From the NCBI RefSeq assembly GCF_040545335.1, contig NZ_JBEPLU010000003.1, positions 124,001 through 188,000 on the forward strand: DNA of 64,000 nucleotides, given 5' to 3'. Below are positions 16,727-26,399 of the stretch, piece by piece. Position 1 is the first letter of the stretch; each line of letters opens with the position of its first letter. The position numbers were made by a program, and so were the translations under genes. The DNA comes from Phenylobacterium koreense. Lineage in GTDB: Bacteria > Pseudomonadota > Alphaproteobacteria > Caulobacterales > Caulobacteraceae. The notes beneath the pieces were generated by a model that ran no database searches, had not been told where the DNA came from, and saw nothing but the letters and a program-made list of their open reading frames with translations.

Positions 16727-18094
16727 GTGCGCGACACTCCTGCTTCTCCCGACCGTCGTCTGTTCCTCGGAGCAACCGCCGCCGTCGCCGCGAGCCCGCT
16801 GCTGGCCGGCCTTTCGCCCCCTGTCGTCGGGCGCGTGCTGGCCATGTCCGACCTGCATTCGGCCTATGAGCGGAGCGGTCAGCTTCTCGCCGCACTTGAG
16901 GCGGAGGTCGCCAGCGGGCCGGCCCCCCACGTCATCGCCATCAACGGCGATATCTTCGAGCGCGGTAATGTCGCGGCCGTGCGCTCGGAAGGCGCCATCG
17001 ACTGGGCGTTCATCGGCGAGGCGGCCAGGATCGCGCCGACCGTCGTCAATCTCGGCAACCACGACAACGACATCATCCCGGACCTTGCCGATGTCGTCGC
17101 CCGGCTCCGCGCCCTTGGCGTCACGGTCGTCAGCACCATCGTCGACGCCCGGACGAAGGCCCCCTACGCCTCTGCCACTGCCGTCGTGCCTCTGGGAACC
17201 CGCACCCTTAGGGTCGTCGGCATCGCCACGAACGCACTGAACACCTATCCGGCGGCCAGTCGTTCGACCCTGGACATCCCCGCCCCGGCCGAGTGGGCGC
17301 GCACGCACCTGCCGGCGGCGCTATCGGGCGCGGACGTGGCCATCGTGCTGAGCCACGCCGGCGTTGCGCCTGATCGGGAGATCCTGCCGCTGCTGCCAGC
17401 GGGCGTGCCGATGATAGGCGGCCACAATCACCTGCTGTTCCAGCATCGGCAGGGTGGAAACCTCTATGTCCACACCGGATCGTGGAGCAACGCCTACACG
17501 GCCATGACCATGTATGCGGACGGCTCCGCCGACGCGGTGTCCAAGGCGGTCGCCGTGAACGCCATGTCCTCGCCGCGTCTCGCGACCCTGATCCCCGGCA
17601 TCCTCGCCGAGGCCCTGACGGATCAGGAGCGGACGATCCTGGGCGCCTCGCCCGCCGCGCTGTCTCTCGGCCAGACCGGACGCGCCGTCGCCGCAGCCAT
17701 GGCCGCCGCGACGGGCGCCCATGCCGGCTTCATCGGCCATACAACTCTGGGAACGGGCCTTCCGGCAGGCCCGGTCTCTCGCCACGCCTTCGACGCCGTC
17801 GTGCGTTTCGAAGGAAAGTTTATGATCGCGGAGGTCTCTCGCGAGCGGCTGGCCGCCTTCATGGCTCGCTCGAACCAGGACCGCCCGATGCCGCTGGACC
17901 ATCGGAACGGCGACTTCCTCTATGGCGACACGATCGCCCGCCGCGCCGGTCCCCTCGTCCGGATCGTGACCACCGACTGGTGCGCGTCCAACCAGGCCGA
18001 ATATTTTGGCGTCTCCGACCTCGTATTCCGAGAGATTCCCGACTTGCGGCTCAAGCCGGTGGCCGCAAAGGCGCTTCTCACCGGCCAGTCCTGA
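16727..18094 (+). CDS. Tat-exported metallophosphoesterase, 5'-nucleotidase/UshA-like
   Basis: A 455-residue two-domain enzyme. The N-terminus [21 protein letters not shown] looks like a Tat signal (RR followed by a hydrophobic stretch). The metallophosphatase domain has the di-metal motifs [21 protein letters not shown] (about residues 110-115), LSHAG and GGHNHL (about 231-236). The C-terminal half, about residues 290-430, resembles the 5'-nucleotidase substrate domain. Expected role is periplasmic dephosphorylation of nucleotides to nucleosides. The start is a GTG at 16727 with a weak upstream GGCGGA. It is divergent from a TonB receptor and 73 bp upstream of purQ. Confidence 0.82.
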   Translation: MRDTPASPDRRLFLGATAAVAASPLLAGLSPPVVGRVLAMSDLHSAYERSGQLLAALEAEVASGPAPHVIAINGDIFERGNVAAVRSEGAIDWAFIGEAARIAPTVVNLGNHDNDIIPDLADVVARLRALGVTVVSTIVDARTKAPYASATAVVPLGTRTLRVVGIATNALNTYPAASRSTLDIPAPAEWARTHLPAALSGADVAIVLSHAGVAPDREILPLLPAGVPMIGGHNHLLFQHRQGGNLYVHTGSWSNAYTAMTMYADGSADAVSKAVAVNAMSSPRLATLIPGILAEALTDQERTILGASPAALSLGQTGRAVAAAMAAATGAHAGFIGHTTLGTGLPAGPVSRHAFDAVVRFEGKFMIAEVSRERLAAFMARSNQDRPMPLDHRNGDFLYGDTIARRAGPLVRIVTTDWCASNQAEYFGVSDLVFREIPDLRLKPVAAKALLTGQS

Positions 18095-18167
18095 ACGCGA
18101 TGACGCAGGCGCCTTGCATCGCCGCGCCATAGCGACATTTAGAGCAAACCCTGCTAGGAGCCGCGCC

Positions 18168-18830
18168 ATGAAAGCCGCTGTCATCGTCTTCCCCGGTTCC
18201 AACTGCGATCGTGACTGCAAGGTCGCCGTCGAACGCTCCACCGGAGCGAAGGTCGACATGGTCTGGCACGCCGAGACCGAGCTGCCGCAGGGCCTGGACC
18301 TGATCGTGCTGCCCGGCGGCTTTTCCTATGGCGACTACCTTCGCTGCGCCGCCATCGCGACACTGTCGCCGGTCATGAGCGAGGTTCGCGCCGCCGCCGA
18401 CCGCGGCGTCGCAGTCGTCGGCATCTGCAACGGCTTCCAGGTTCTGACCGAGGCCAAGATGCTTCCGGGCGCCCTGCTGCGGAACGAGAAGCTGAAATAT
18501 GTCTGCAAGCCGGTGAGCCTCGAGGTCACCAACGCCCAGACCCGCTTCACCGCCGGCTATGCCGGCCGCCGGCAGGTCGAGATGACCGTGGGCAACGGCG
18601 AGGGCAACTACTTCGCCGACGAGGAGACGCTGGACCGGCTGGAGGGCGAGGGCCAGGTGGTCTTCCGCTATCTCGACAACCCGAACGGCTCCTCGCGCGA
18701 CATCGCCGGCATCGTCAACAAGCAGGGCAATGTGATCGGCCTGATGCCGCACCCGGACCGCGCCTTCGAGACAGAGCTGGGTTCGGCCGACGGAGCGATC
18801 CTCTTCCAGAGCGCCCTGGCCAGCGCCTAG
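18168..18830 (+). CDS. purQ: Phosphoribosylformylglycinamidine synthase subunit PurQ (glutaminase)
   Basis: PurQ supplies ammonia from glutamine to PurL in FGAM synthesis. The 220-residue class I amidotransferase has [11 protein letters not shown], the nucleophile loop [12 protein letters not shown] with the catalytic cysteine, and [11 protein letters not shown] with the catalytic His. The ATG at 18168 follows TAGGAG. It is 73 bp after the nucleotidase gene on the same strand and may have its own promoter. Unlike the usual purSQL cluster, purS and purL are separated from it. Confidence 0.95.
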   Translation: MKAAVIVFPGSNCDRDCKVAVERSTGAKVDMVWHAETELPQGLDLIVLPGGFSYGDYLRCAAIATLSPVMSEVRAAADRGVAVVGICNGFQVLTEAKMLPGALLRNEKLKYVCKPVSLEVTNAQTRFTAGYAGRRQVEMTVGNGEGNYFADEETLDRLEGEGQVVFRYLDNPNGSSRDIAGIVNKQGNVIGLMPHPDRAFETELGSADGAILFQSALASA

Positions 18831-18983
18831 CCCGACCGAACAGGGCCGATAGGTTGGAGAAGTCCCGAACGGCCGCTCACCGGACGCCCGTTTAACGGCC
18901 GATCTGCCGGGACTTGCGACCGCTCCGGCGGAAACCGGTTAGCCGGACAAGCGTTTGCTATCTCGGGTCGCAAACTTTCAACC

Positions 18984-20798
18984 ATGACCAATAGCGCGAA
19001 CACTTCTGGCGCAGAGCGCGCGGCGATGCCCGCCCTAAACGGGGAATGGGCGATCAGCGAGGTCCAGTGCCGCAACCTCTTCCAGAACATTCGTGAAGGC
19101 TTCTTCGTCGGCGAGATCGTTCGCGACGACGCCGGGCGGCCGGTCGATTACGTCTTCCTCGAAGTCAACGACGCCTTCACGCGCCAGACAGATCTGAGCG
19201 CGGATGCGACCGTCGGCCGGCGCGTGACGGAAGCCATTCCCGGCATAGGGAACGACACTATCGAGACCTATGGCAGGGTCGTGGACAGCGGGCAGCCCGC
19301 CTCCTTCGAGATCGAGGTCTCCGCCCTGGGGCATCGATCGTATGAAGCGCGGGCGCACTCGCTTGGGTGCGACCGCTTCGCAGTCCTCTTTCTCGAGATC
19401 ACCGAGCGCAAGCGTGTCGAGAAGGCGTTGGCCGAAAGCCGCGCCATGCTCTCGGACATCGTGGGGACGGTCGACCAGATCGTCTGGTCGGCGTTGCCGG
19501 ACGGCCGCCACGACTTCTTCAATTCGCGATGGTACGAATTCACCGGCGCGCGCGCCGGCTCGAACGAGGAGGCGACGTGGGCCTCGCTGCGCCACCCCGA
19601 TGACCGAGAGCAGGTGTCCGAACGCTGGCTCCGCAGCCTCGCTACTGGCGAGCCCTACGAAATCGAATATCGGCTGCTGCACCATTCCGGCCAGTACCGC
19701 TGGATCCTCGGCCGCGCCCACCCCGTCCGCAACGCTGCTGGCGAGATCATCCGCTGGATGGGGACGTTCACCGACATCGACGCCGCCAAACGTGCGGAAG
19801 CTGAGCTGCGGGAGAGCGAAGAGCAGTTCCGCACCATGGCCGAGGCCCTGCCGCAGCTCGTCTGGATGGCGGACGATCAGGGGCGCATCTATTGGTACAA
19901 CCGCCGCTGGTACGAATACACCGGAGCCGCCCCGCAAGAGGCCGAGGGCTGGGGCTGGCGCAAGGCCGTCCACCCCGAGCACGCGGCCCGGGTCGCCGAA
20001 GGCGTTCAGCTTTCCGCAGAAACCGGGGAACCTTGGGAGGACACCTTCCCACTGCGCGGCGCGGACGGCGAATATCGCTGGTTCCTATCCCGCGCGACGC
20101 CGCTGCACGACGCGAGGGGCCGCATCACGCGCTGGTTCGGAGCCAGCACCGACATCACTGAGAAGCAGAAACTGGAGGAATTCCAGGCGCTTCTGATCCG
20201 CGAGATCAGTCATCGCGTGAAAAACAGCCTCGCACTGGTTTCGGCGCTGCTCGATCTCCAGGCCCGGAGCCTGGAGGGCGGCCTGCGCGCGGCCCTGGAC
20301 GACGCGGCCTCGCGAGTGGGCGCGGTGGCGAGGGTCCACGATCAGCTCTTCCGGCAGGCGACCACGCGGGAGATCGACCTCAAGCCATTTCTCTCGAACC
20401 TGGCAGTCGCGATCGCGACCAGCGCGCCGGAACACGAGACGGTCATCGACGTGGAGCCGGCGATCGTGCCTGCCGACATCGCCGTGCCAATCGGATTGTT
20501 CGTCAACGAGCTCATCACCAACGCCTACAAATACGCCTACCCCGAGGGCGACGAAGGCGAGGTCCGAATAACGGGCGAGCGCACGGACGAGGAACACTAC
20601 CGGCTCGCGGTTTCGGACTTGGGCGTCGGCCTTCCGAAGGGTTTCGACCTTGCTCGCGCCTATGAGAGCCTTGGGATGAGGATCATCACCACCCTGGCGA
20701 AACAGTTGGGGGGCGAACTGACGGCGGACTCGACCGAACCGGGCGCTCGGTTCGCCCTCGTGTTCCCGGTCAGGCCGGCCCCGCCCCTGGCGGCCTAG
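18984..20798 (+). CDS. PAS-domain sensor histidine kinase, HisKA_2/HWE type
   Basis: A 604-residue soluble kinase. Three PAS domains span about residues 30-140, 150-275 and 283-400; the second and third have the PAS/PAC signatures WYEFTGA..HPDDRE and WYEYTGA..HPEHAA. The kinase core starts at ISHRVKNSLALVSALLDLQ with His410, the HisKA_2 form, followed by PIGLFVNELITNAYKYAYPEG and SDLGVGLP for ATP binding. Kinases of this kind in alphaproteobacteria often feed the general stress response or light/redox signalling. No response regulator is adjacent, and no PhyR-type gene is in the window. No membrane helix is visible. Confidence 0.9.
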   Translation: MTNSANTSGAERAAMPALNGEWAISEVQCRNLFQNIREGFFVGEIVRDDAGRPVDYVFLEVNDAFTRQTDLSADATVGRRVTEAIPGIGNDTIETYGRVVDSGQPASFEIEVSALGHRSYEARAHSLGCDRFAVLFLEITERKRVEKALAESRAMLSDIVGTVDQIVWSALPDGRHDFFNSRWYEFTGARAGSNEEATWASLRHPDDREQVSERWLRSLATGEPYEIEYRLLHHSGQYRWILGRAHPVRNAAGEIIRWMGTFTDIDAAKRAEAELRESEEQFRTMAEALPQLVWMADDQGRIYWYNRRWYEYTGAAPQEAEGWGWRKAVHPEHAARVAEGVQLSAETGEPWEDTFPLRGADGEYRWFLSRATPLHDARGRITRWFGASTDITEKQKLEEFQALLIREISHRVKNSLALVSALLDLQARSLEGGLRAALDDAASRVGAVARVHDQLFRQATTREIDLKPFLSNLAVAIATSAPEHETVIDVEPAIVPADIAVPIGLFVNELITNAYKYAYPEGDEGEVRITGERTDEEHYRLAVSDLGVGLPKGFDLARAYESLGMRIITTLAKQLGGELTADSTEPGARFALVFPVRPAPPLAA

Positions 20799-21203
20799 CT
20801 AGTCCTCTTCGTCGCCGGTCTCATCGCCGATAGCCTCGGTGACGAGCTTGCGCCAGACCGGATCGCTGTCGTCGACCAGATCGACATCCTCCAGCAAGGC
20901 CACAGCTCCCGCCCCATCCGGCAAGATCAGCCCGAGAACTTCCATGACCTCGCCGTCCGCGGTGGTGTGCGCCTCGGCCTGCACCGCGACCGCGGCCACC
21001 TCGCCGTCATCGTCCCACCAGATGACCGGCTGCGGCAGGTCCATCTCGATGGGGCGGGCGTCCTCAGTGTCGCCCAGCGCGAAGATTGCGGCTTTTGCCT
21101 GAACGTCTTCGAGTTGCGCAGCGGCCCCGGCGAAGGGCTTCAAGCGCGACCAGTCATCGACGTCATAGCCGCCGCCATCCAGGTCCTGGTCGTCGTCACG
21201 CAT
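20799..21203 (-). CDS. Acidic hypothetical protein
   Basis: Not recognised. A 134-residue, strongly acidic protein: MRDDDQDLDGGGYDVDDW at the start and VTEAIGDETGDEED at the end. A central part, PVIWWDDDGEVAAVAVQAEAHT, looks like beta strands and resembles small regulators of unknown function. No signal peptide or cysteine is present. Its stop directly abuts the kinase stop (convergent, no gap), and the frame keeps a natural composition throughout, which supports a real gene. Function unknown. Confidence 0.65.
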   Translation of the reverse strand: MRDDDQDLDGGGYDVDDWSRLKPFAGAAAQLEDVQAKAAIFALGDTEDARPIEMDLPQPVIWWDDDGEVAAVAVQAEAHTTADGEVMEVLGLILPDGAGAVALLEDVDLVDDSDPVWRKLVTEAIGDETGDEED

Positions 21204-21313
21204 CCTCGATCTCCCGCCGCCGCCCGGCCACCCATGCCCGCAAGCCCGTGAGAATCCTAGGGGACGGGACAGATTTCACACCAGGAAAGGCGCGCCGTCC
21301 GCCCGCTGATGAT

Positions 21314-21390
21314 TTGCAAGTCATTATCATGGACGTCAGCGCGGCTATCTGGCGCCCAACAAAAACTAACGCCTTAGGTTGCAGGTCATT
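21314..21390 (+). repeat. Direct repeat in the promoter region of the first PEPxxWA gene
   Basis: TTGCAAGTCATT (21314-21325) and TTGCAGGTCATT (21379-21390) differ at one base and are 65 bp apart. The first continues into ATCATG, giving a stretch that resembles one half of a Fur-type box. A perfect GTAAC-AAG-GTTAC palindrome lies downstream at 21409-21421. All sit in the 265-bp gap before the gene. Confidence 0.4.
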
Positions 21391-21468
21391 GCATTCGGGC
21401 CGCTTCGGGTAACAAGGTTACTCAATCGTTAACTCGTCGGGCCCATCAGGGCCCCTGGGGAGGTACAG

Positions 21469-22140
21469 ATGCATAAACTGCTCAGCGCAGTGTTAGCTGG
21501 GAGCGCCGTCGCCGCGCTCTCGCTCGGCGCCGCAAACGCCGCAGTCGTAGTCGATGGCTACACCTTGGACACCGGATCCTTCGGCGCTCAGACCGGAGTC
21601 CACTCGGCTGGCGCACAGACCGGACCAGTCGTCAACGCCTACGTCAATCAAGACAACTCGACCGTCACGTTCAGCACCACCTCTGGCGACCTGTCGGTCA
21701 ACGGCTCTGGCGAAGCCATCATCGACGGCGATCCGCTGCTCGAGAACCTGACTGTCGATTTCCAGAAAGCCTGGGACAAGATCACCTTCAACCTGGAATC
21801 GCAGAAGGGGCCGGATGCTCCTGCGCAATCCGATTTCACGCTGCTGGTGAATGGTCTGGCGCTCTTCTCGGCGACCCCGAACGTGGGTGATGACCCCTGC
21901 ACGTTCTGCATCGTCAACAACGGTGAGAACAAATTCACCGTCTCGGGGCCGGGCATCACCCAGCTTGCCTTCACCTTTGATCCTGCCATCGCCGACGGCA
22001 AGCAGTTCCGCGTCGAAGGCCTGAGCTCCGCAATTCCGGAACCCGCCACCTGGGCGATGATGATCATCGGGTTTGGCGGCGCCGGCGGGATGCTGCGGCT
22101 TTCGCGCAAACGTAGGCTTCTGGCGCTCTCCAACGCCTGA
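21469..22140 (+). CDS. PEPxxWA-CTERM sorting domain protein
   Basis: A 223-residue secreted protein. The signal peptide MHKLLSAVLAGSAVAALSLGAANA is followed by a beta-rich body with many Asn, Thr and Asp. The C-terminal tail is the diagnostic sorting signal: PEPATWAMMIIGFGGAGG, a hydrophobic helix, then a basic end LSRKRR. Such tails are processed by exosortase-type enzymes and mark surface or matrix proteins. No exosortase gene is in the window. Two cysteines lie in DDPCTFCIV. A strong GGGGAGG precedes the ATG, and a good terminator follows. Confidence 0.88.
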   Translation: MHKLLSAVLAGSAVAALSLGAANAAVVVDGYTLDTGSFGAQTGVHSAGAQTGPVVNAYVNQDNSTVTFSTTSGDLSVNGSGEAIIDGDPLLENLTVDFQKAWDKITFNLESQKGPDAPAQSDFTLLVNGLALFSATPNVGDDPCTFCIVNNGENKFTVSGPGITQLAFTFDPAIADGKQFRVEGLSSAIPEPATWAMMIIGFGGAGGMLRLSRKRRLLALSNA

Positions 22141-22169
22141 AGGTTGAACGAGCCCAACGAGAAGGCCCT

Positions 22170-22196
22170 GCCCGCCCCCCGCGGGCGGGGCTTTTT
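22170..22196 (+). terminator. Intrinsic terminator of the PEPxxWA gene
   Basis: GCCCGCCC pairs with GGGCGGG(G) (22170-22190) around a short C-rich loop and is followed by CTTTTTC. It is strong and lies 30 bp after the stop. Confidence 0.85.
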
Positions 22197-22273
22197 CAAT
22201 TCGGCAAGACGAGCGCCGTTTTGCCCTGCCGTAGCGTCATGCCCTAAGCATGCTCCCTGACCAGGGAGGCGGC

Positions 22274-23299
22274 ATGCAACACAGGATGGGACCGGGCGAG
22301 TTGCTCGATGCGAGCGGACGCCTCGTCGAGCGCGGCTGGGCCACGCAGGAGGTACGCCGATATGCACGCTCGGCGATCGGCGCGCCCCACGACGATCCGG
22401 CCATCAAGGAATGGGACTACTACGCCATCCTGACCCCGGACTTCGGCCTGGCCCTGACCGTCGCCGACAACGGCCACATGGGTTTCCTGGGCGCCTCCTG
22501 GATGGACTTCAAGGCAGGCGCATTCGTCAATGGCGGGGTGGGAACGCCCGCTCCCCACGGCGCCATGGACATGCCGCCCAGCGCGGATGCGGGGGATATC
22601 GGCCATGAGCATGCCGGGTTCCAGATCGCGTTCCGGCACGAGAAGGGGGGCCGCCGGCTGACGATCGACGCTCCCGGCTTCGACAAGGGCGCGGGCCTGT
22701 CGGGCGAGATATTCCTCACCCAACCGCCGATGGACCGCATGGTCATCGCCACGCCCTTCGCCGAGAACCCATTGGCCTTCTACTACAACCAGAAGGTCAA
22801 CTGCATGCCGGCCCGCGGCCATGTCGACTATGCCGGGCGCAGGTACATATTCGAGCCATCGAGCGCCTTCGGCGTCCTCGACTGGGGGCGTGGCGTCTGG
22901 ACCTTCGACAACACCTGGTATTGGGGGTCGGCTTCGGGCCGGCATGAGGGCAAGCCGTTCGGCTTCAACATCGGCTACGGCTTCGGGGACACTTCGGCGG
23001 CCAGCGAGAACGTGATCTTCCACGACGGGAAGGTCCACAAGCTCGTGGACGTCGCCTTCCACCTGCCGGAGGGCGGGTACGACACCGGCCCCTGGCGGTT
23101 CACCTCAAGCGACGGCCGCTTCGAAATGTCGTTCCAGCCCATCGTGGACCGTCACGCGGACTTCCGCCTGGGCGAGATCAGTTCGCTCCAGCATCAGGTG
23201 TTCGGGCGGTTCTCCGGAACCGCAGTGCTGGATGACGGGACGCGGCTTGCGATCAGGGACCTGATCGGCTTCGCCGAGCAGGTGCATAACCGCTGGTGA
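22274..23299 (+). CDS. DUF2804 family protein
   Basis: A 341-residue protein of the DUF2804 family, without known activity. Characteristic parts are EWDYYAILTPDFGLALTVADNGHMGF, YNQKVNCMPARGHVDY, DWGRGVWTFDNTWYWGSASG and FNIGYGFGDTSAASENVIF; the aromatic-rich central strands suggest a lipocalin-like or lipid-binding beta fold. No signal peptide is present. The ATG at 22274 follows GGGAGG. The gene is alone on its strand, ends close to the convergent MHS transporter and starts after a terminator. Function unknown. Confidence 0.85.
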   Translation: MQHRMGPGELLDASGRLVERGWATQEVRRYARSAIGAPHDDPAIKEWDYYAILTPDFGLALTVADNGHMGFLGASWMDFKAGAFVNGGVGTPAPHGAMDMPPSADAGDIGHEHAGFQIAFRHEKGGRRLTIDAPGFDKGAGLSGEIFLTQPPMDRMVIATPFAENPLAFYYNQKVNCMPARGHVDYAGRRYIFEPSSAFGVLDWGRGVWTFDNTWYWGSASGRHEGKPFGFNIGYGFGDTSAASENVIFHDGKVHKLVDVAFHLPEGGYDTGPWRFTSSDGRFEMSFQPIVDRHADFRLGEISSLQHQVFGRFSGTAVLDDGTRLAIRDLIGFAEQVHNRW

Positions 23300-23337
23300 G
23301 CCAGCCTAGAGCGTGACAGCTTCAAGTGGATGCCGGT

Positions 23338-24606
23338 CTAAGCCTGCTGGTGCTTCAGCGGCATCAGCGCGACGAGGCTGATCAGGGCAGCCACGCCGAG
23401 GTAGACGCCGACCGGAACCAGCCCGCCCGTGGTGGAGATAGCCTGGGCGATCACCGGGGTCAGGCCGCCGCCGATGATGCCGCCCACATTGAAGGCCATC
23501 GAGGAGCCGGTGTAGCGCACGCGCGCCGGGAACAGCCCCGGCAAGAAGGCGCCCAGCGGACCATAGACGAAGCCCATGGTCAGAAGGGCGAGCGACAGGA
23601 ACGCCCAGCAGCTCAGCAGCGTGCCGTTGGTCATCATCGGCGCCATCAGCGCCCCGACGGCCACCGCCATGAAGCAGCCGAAGATCAGCACCCGCCGCGG
23701 GGTGCTGGCGTCGGACCACCAGCCGGCCAGGACGATGCCCAGGGCCATGAAGCCGATGGCGCCCAGTTGCACGCCGAGGAAGGCTTCGCGTCCATAGTTC
23801 AGGACCGTGGTGCCGTAGCCCAGGGCGAAGGCGGTGGCGATGTAGAAGACCGCGAAACAGGCGACCACTGCGAAGGTTCCGGCCACGGTCGGCACGAGAT
23901 GGCGCTTGAAGAGCTCGGCCAGCGGCACCTCGGAGGGCTTTTCCTCGGCCACCGCCTTGGCGAAGGCCGGAGTCTCAGTCAGCTTGAGCCGCACCCAAAG
24001 GCCGACGGCGACCAGCAGGGCGCTGCCCAGGAACGGCAGGCGCCAGCCCCAGGCCAGGAACTGCTCTGGGGTCAGCAGCACGCCGAGGATCAGGAAGAGG
24101 CCGTTGGCGGCGATGAAGCCCACCGGCGCGCCGAGTTGCGGGAACATGCCATAGCGCGCGCGCCAGCCAGGCGGCGCGTTCTCCACCGCCAGCAGGGCCG
24201 CTCCGCCCCATTCGCCGCCAAGGCCGAAGCCCTGGCCGAACCTCAGCAGGCACAGCAGGGCCGGCGCGAACCATCCGGCCTGCTCGTAGCTGGGCAGGAA
24301 GGAGATCGCTACGGTCGAGCCGCCCATCATCAACAGCGAGGCGACCAGGGTCGACTTGCGCCCAATCCTGTCGCCGAAGTGTCCGAAGACGATCGCGCCG
24401 AGGGGCCGGGCGAAGAACGCCACCGCCATGGTCGCGTATGAGGACAGGAGCTGCATCGCCGGCGAGGCGGCCGGAAAGAACATCGGCCCGAACACCAGCG
24501 AGGCGGCCGTGGCGTAGATGTAGAAATCGTAGAACTCCACCGCGGTCCCCACCAGGCTCGCGCCCAGCACCCGCCGCGCCGATGGCGCCCCCGACTTTAC
24601 CGACAT
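23338..24606 (-). CDS. MFS transporter, metabolite:H+ symporter (MHS) family
   Basis: A 422-residue permease with twelve predicted helices. It opens with ASLVGTAVEFYDFYIYATAA, the MHS hallmark, and has the loop GHFGDRIGRKSTL plus LLRFGQGFGLGGEWGGAALLAVE with its charged pair. This family moves small carboxylates or osmolytes with H+, such as shikimate, ketoglutarate or proline/betaine; the substrate here is not determined. The start codon ATG at 24606 has no obvious Shine-Dalgarno. A short gap with no features separates it from the divergent hybrid kinase. Confidence 0.9.
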   Translation of the reverse strand: MSVKSGAPSARRVLGASLVGTAVEFYDFYIYATAASLVFGPMFFPAASPAMQLLSSYATMAVAFFARPLGAIVFGHFGDRIGRKSTLVASLLMMGGSTVAISFLPSYEQAGWFAPALLCLLRFGQGFGLGGEWGGAALLAVENAPPGWRARYGMFPQLGAPVGFIAANGLFLILGVLLTPEQFLAWGWRLPFLGSALLVAVGLWVRLKLTETPAFAKAVAEEKPSEVPLAELFKRHLVPTVAGTFAVVACFAVFYIATAFALGYGTTVLNYGREAFLGVQLGAIGFMALGIVLAGWWSDASTPRRVLIFGCFMAVAVGALMAPMMTNGTLLSCWAFLSLALLTMGFVYGPLGAFLPGLFPARVRYTGSSMAFNVGGIIGGGLTPVIAQAISTTGGLVPVGVYLGVAALISLVALMPLKHQQA

Positions 24607-24803
24607 GCGTTTCCCCGACTGTTTGCGCCGGCTTCGCGCCTCGGGCCCATCAGGTCAACCCCCGGGCGGCGGTGGCGGCGCCTGACGCCGCGCCATCGAA
24701 AGGCCGCCCAACCCTGCGAAATCATGGGGACAAGCACGTCGCAGGATGGAACTGCGCATGGCGAGGCTCGTTTCTGGCGTGATTACCCGTGGCGGAGCGA
24801 GCC

Positions 24804-26363
24804 ATGATTGCAGTGCAGGACGCAGACACCACGCGTAGCGAAGACATCAGTTATCGACTGCTCGTCGACGCGATCGCTGACTACGCGCTCTTCATGCTCG
24901 ACCCCCTCGGCCAGGTCGCCAACTGGAACGCGGGCGCAGAACGCATCAAGGGCTACAACCGCAGCGAGATCATCGGCCGCCACTTCTCGCTGTTCTATAC
25001 CGAGGAGGATCGCGCCACCGGCCTGCCGGCCCGCGCCCTTCGAACCGCCGCCTTCGAGGGCCGGTTCGAACACGAGGGCTGGCGGGTGCGCAAGGACGGC
25101 AGCCGCTTCTGGGCCCACGTCATCATCGATCCCGTCCGCGACCAGGAAGGCCGGATCATCGGCTTCGCCAAGATCACCCGCGACATCACTGAGCGCCGCG
25201 AGGCCCAGCTCGCCCTCGACGCCGCGCGCGAAGCCTTGGTGCAGTCCCAGAAGCTCGAAGCCGTCGGCCAGCTTACCGGCGGGGTGGCCCACGACTTCAA
25301 CAACCTCCTGATGGCGATCATCGGCAGCCTGGAGCTGGTGCGAAAGCGCCTGCCGACTGATCCCAAGATCCTCCCGCTGCTGGACACGGCCCTGCAGGCG
25401 GCCGAGCGGGGAGCCACCCTCACCCAGCGCATGCTCGCCTTCGCCCGCAAGCAGACCCTGAAGTTCGAGGCCGTGGACCTGCGGACCCTGGTGGAGGGCG
25501 TGACGGGGCTGTTGGGCCAGGCCATGGGCCCGTCGATCATGATCAAGGCCGAGATCCCGCGCGACCTGCCGCGGGTCCATACCGATCCGGCCCAGTTGGA
25601 AACGGCGCTGCTCAATCTGGCTGTGAACGCCCGCGACGCCATGCCCCACGGCGGTGTGATCACCATTCGCGCCGACGCCGCGACGGTCGAGCCGGGCGCG
25701 ACGTCGGGCCTGGCGCCCGGCGAATATGTCCGCCTCTCGGTGGCCGATTCCGGCCAGGGCATGGACGAGGAGACACTCACCAGGGCGATGGAGCCGTTCT
25801 TCACCACCAAAGGCGTGGGCAAGGGCACGGGGCTTGGGCTCTCGATGGTGCACGGCCTCGCCGAACAGAGCGGCGGGCGGCTGAACATCTCCAGCGCGAT
25901 AGGCGAGGGCACCGTGGTCGAACTCTGGCAACCGAAGGCCGAGGCCGGCCTTCATCTGCGTGACGCCGGATCGCGCCTTCTCGAGCAGGTCGCGGTCGAG
26001 CCTCTGTCGATCCTGGCTGTGGACGACGACGACCTGGTGCTGCGCAGCACGATCGCCATGCTGGAGGACCTGGGCCACCAGGCGTTCGCCGCCAGTTCCG
26101 CGGACGAAGCCCTGACGCTTCTGGATCGCGAGGCGATCGACGTGGTGGTCACGGACTACGCCATGCCCAAGACCTCCGGTGTCCAGCTGGCTCAGGCGAT
26201 ACGCGCCCGCCGCCCGTCGGTGCCGGTGATCCTGGCCACCGGCTATGCGGACCTGGGCAGCGGCGTGGCCGATGACTTGCCGCGGCTTGCCAAGCCGTTC
26301 CTGCAGCACCAGTTGGCCGCAGCGATCGGCGCGCTGATGAGCGCGCGCCTGCACTGCCCCTGA
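24804..26363 (+). CDS. Hybrid PAS histidine kinase with C-terminal receiver
   Basis: A 519-residue soluble kinase. The N-terminal PAS domain covers YALFMLDPLGQVANWNAGAERIKGYN to about residue 125. A HisKA domain has His163 in GGVAHDFNNLL, and the HATPase contains NLAVNARDAMPHGG and the ATP lid GKGTGLGLSMVHGLAEQSGG. A receiver domain at the end has VVVTDYAMP with Asp451 as the probable phosphoacceptor. This is a hybrid kinase lacking an Hpt or output partner nearby. The PAS lacks the GRNCRFLQ cysteine motif of LOV domains, so blue-light sensing is not supported. ATG 24804 is favoured by GGAG upstream; GTG 24789 is also possible. Confidence 0.9.
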   Translation: MIAVQDADTTRSEDISYRLLVDAIADYALFMLDPLGQVANWNAGAERIKGYNRSEIIGRHFSLFYTEEDRATGLPARALRTAAFEGRFEHEGWRVRKDGSRFWAHVIIDPVRDQEGRIIGFAKITRDITERREAQLALDAAREALVQSQKLEAVGQLTGGVAHDFNNLLMAIIGSLELVRKRLPTDPKILPLLDTALQAAERGATLTQRMLAFARKQTLKFEAVDLRTLVEGVTGLLGQAMGPSIMIKAEIPRDLPRVHTDPAQLETALLNLAVNARDAMPHGGVITIRADAATVEPGATSGLAPGEYVRLSVADSGQGMDEETLTRAMEPFFTTKGVGKGTGLGLSMVHGLAEQSGGRLNISSAIGEGTVVELWQPKAEAGLHLRDAGSRLLEQVAVEPLSILAVDDDDLVLRSTIAMLEDLGHQAFAASSADEALTLLDREAIDVVVTDYAMPKTSGVQLAQAIRARRPSVPVILATGYADLGSGVADDLPRLAKPFLQHQLAAAIGALMSARLHCP

Positions 26364-26399
26364 CGAGCCTTCCTTGATTTGGGCGCGGCCTTGGGCCAG

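Noticed and set aside
24950-25180. LOV (blue-light) sensing by the PAS domain of the hybrid kinase
   Set aside because: The GRNCRFLQ cysteine motif needed for flavin adduct formation is absent.
24783-26354. A 523-residue antisense frame opposite the hybrid kinase
   Set aside because: Its codons mirror the kinase gene and the product lacks any conserved feature.
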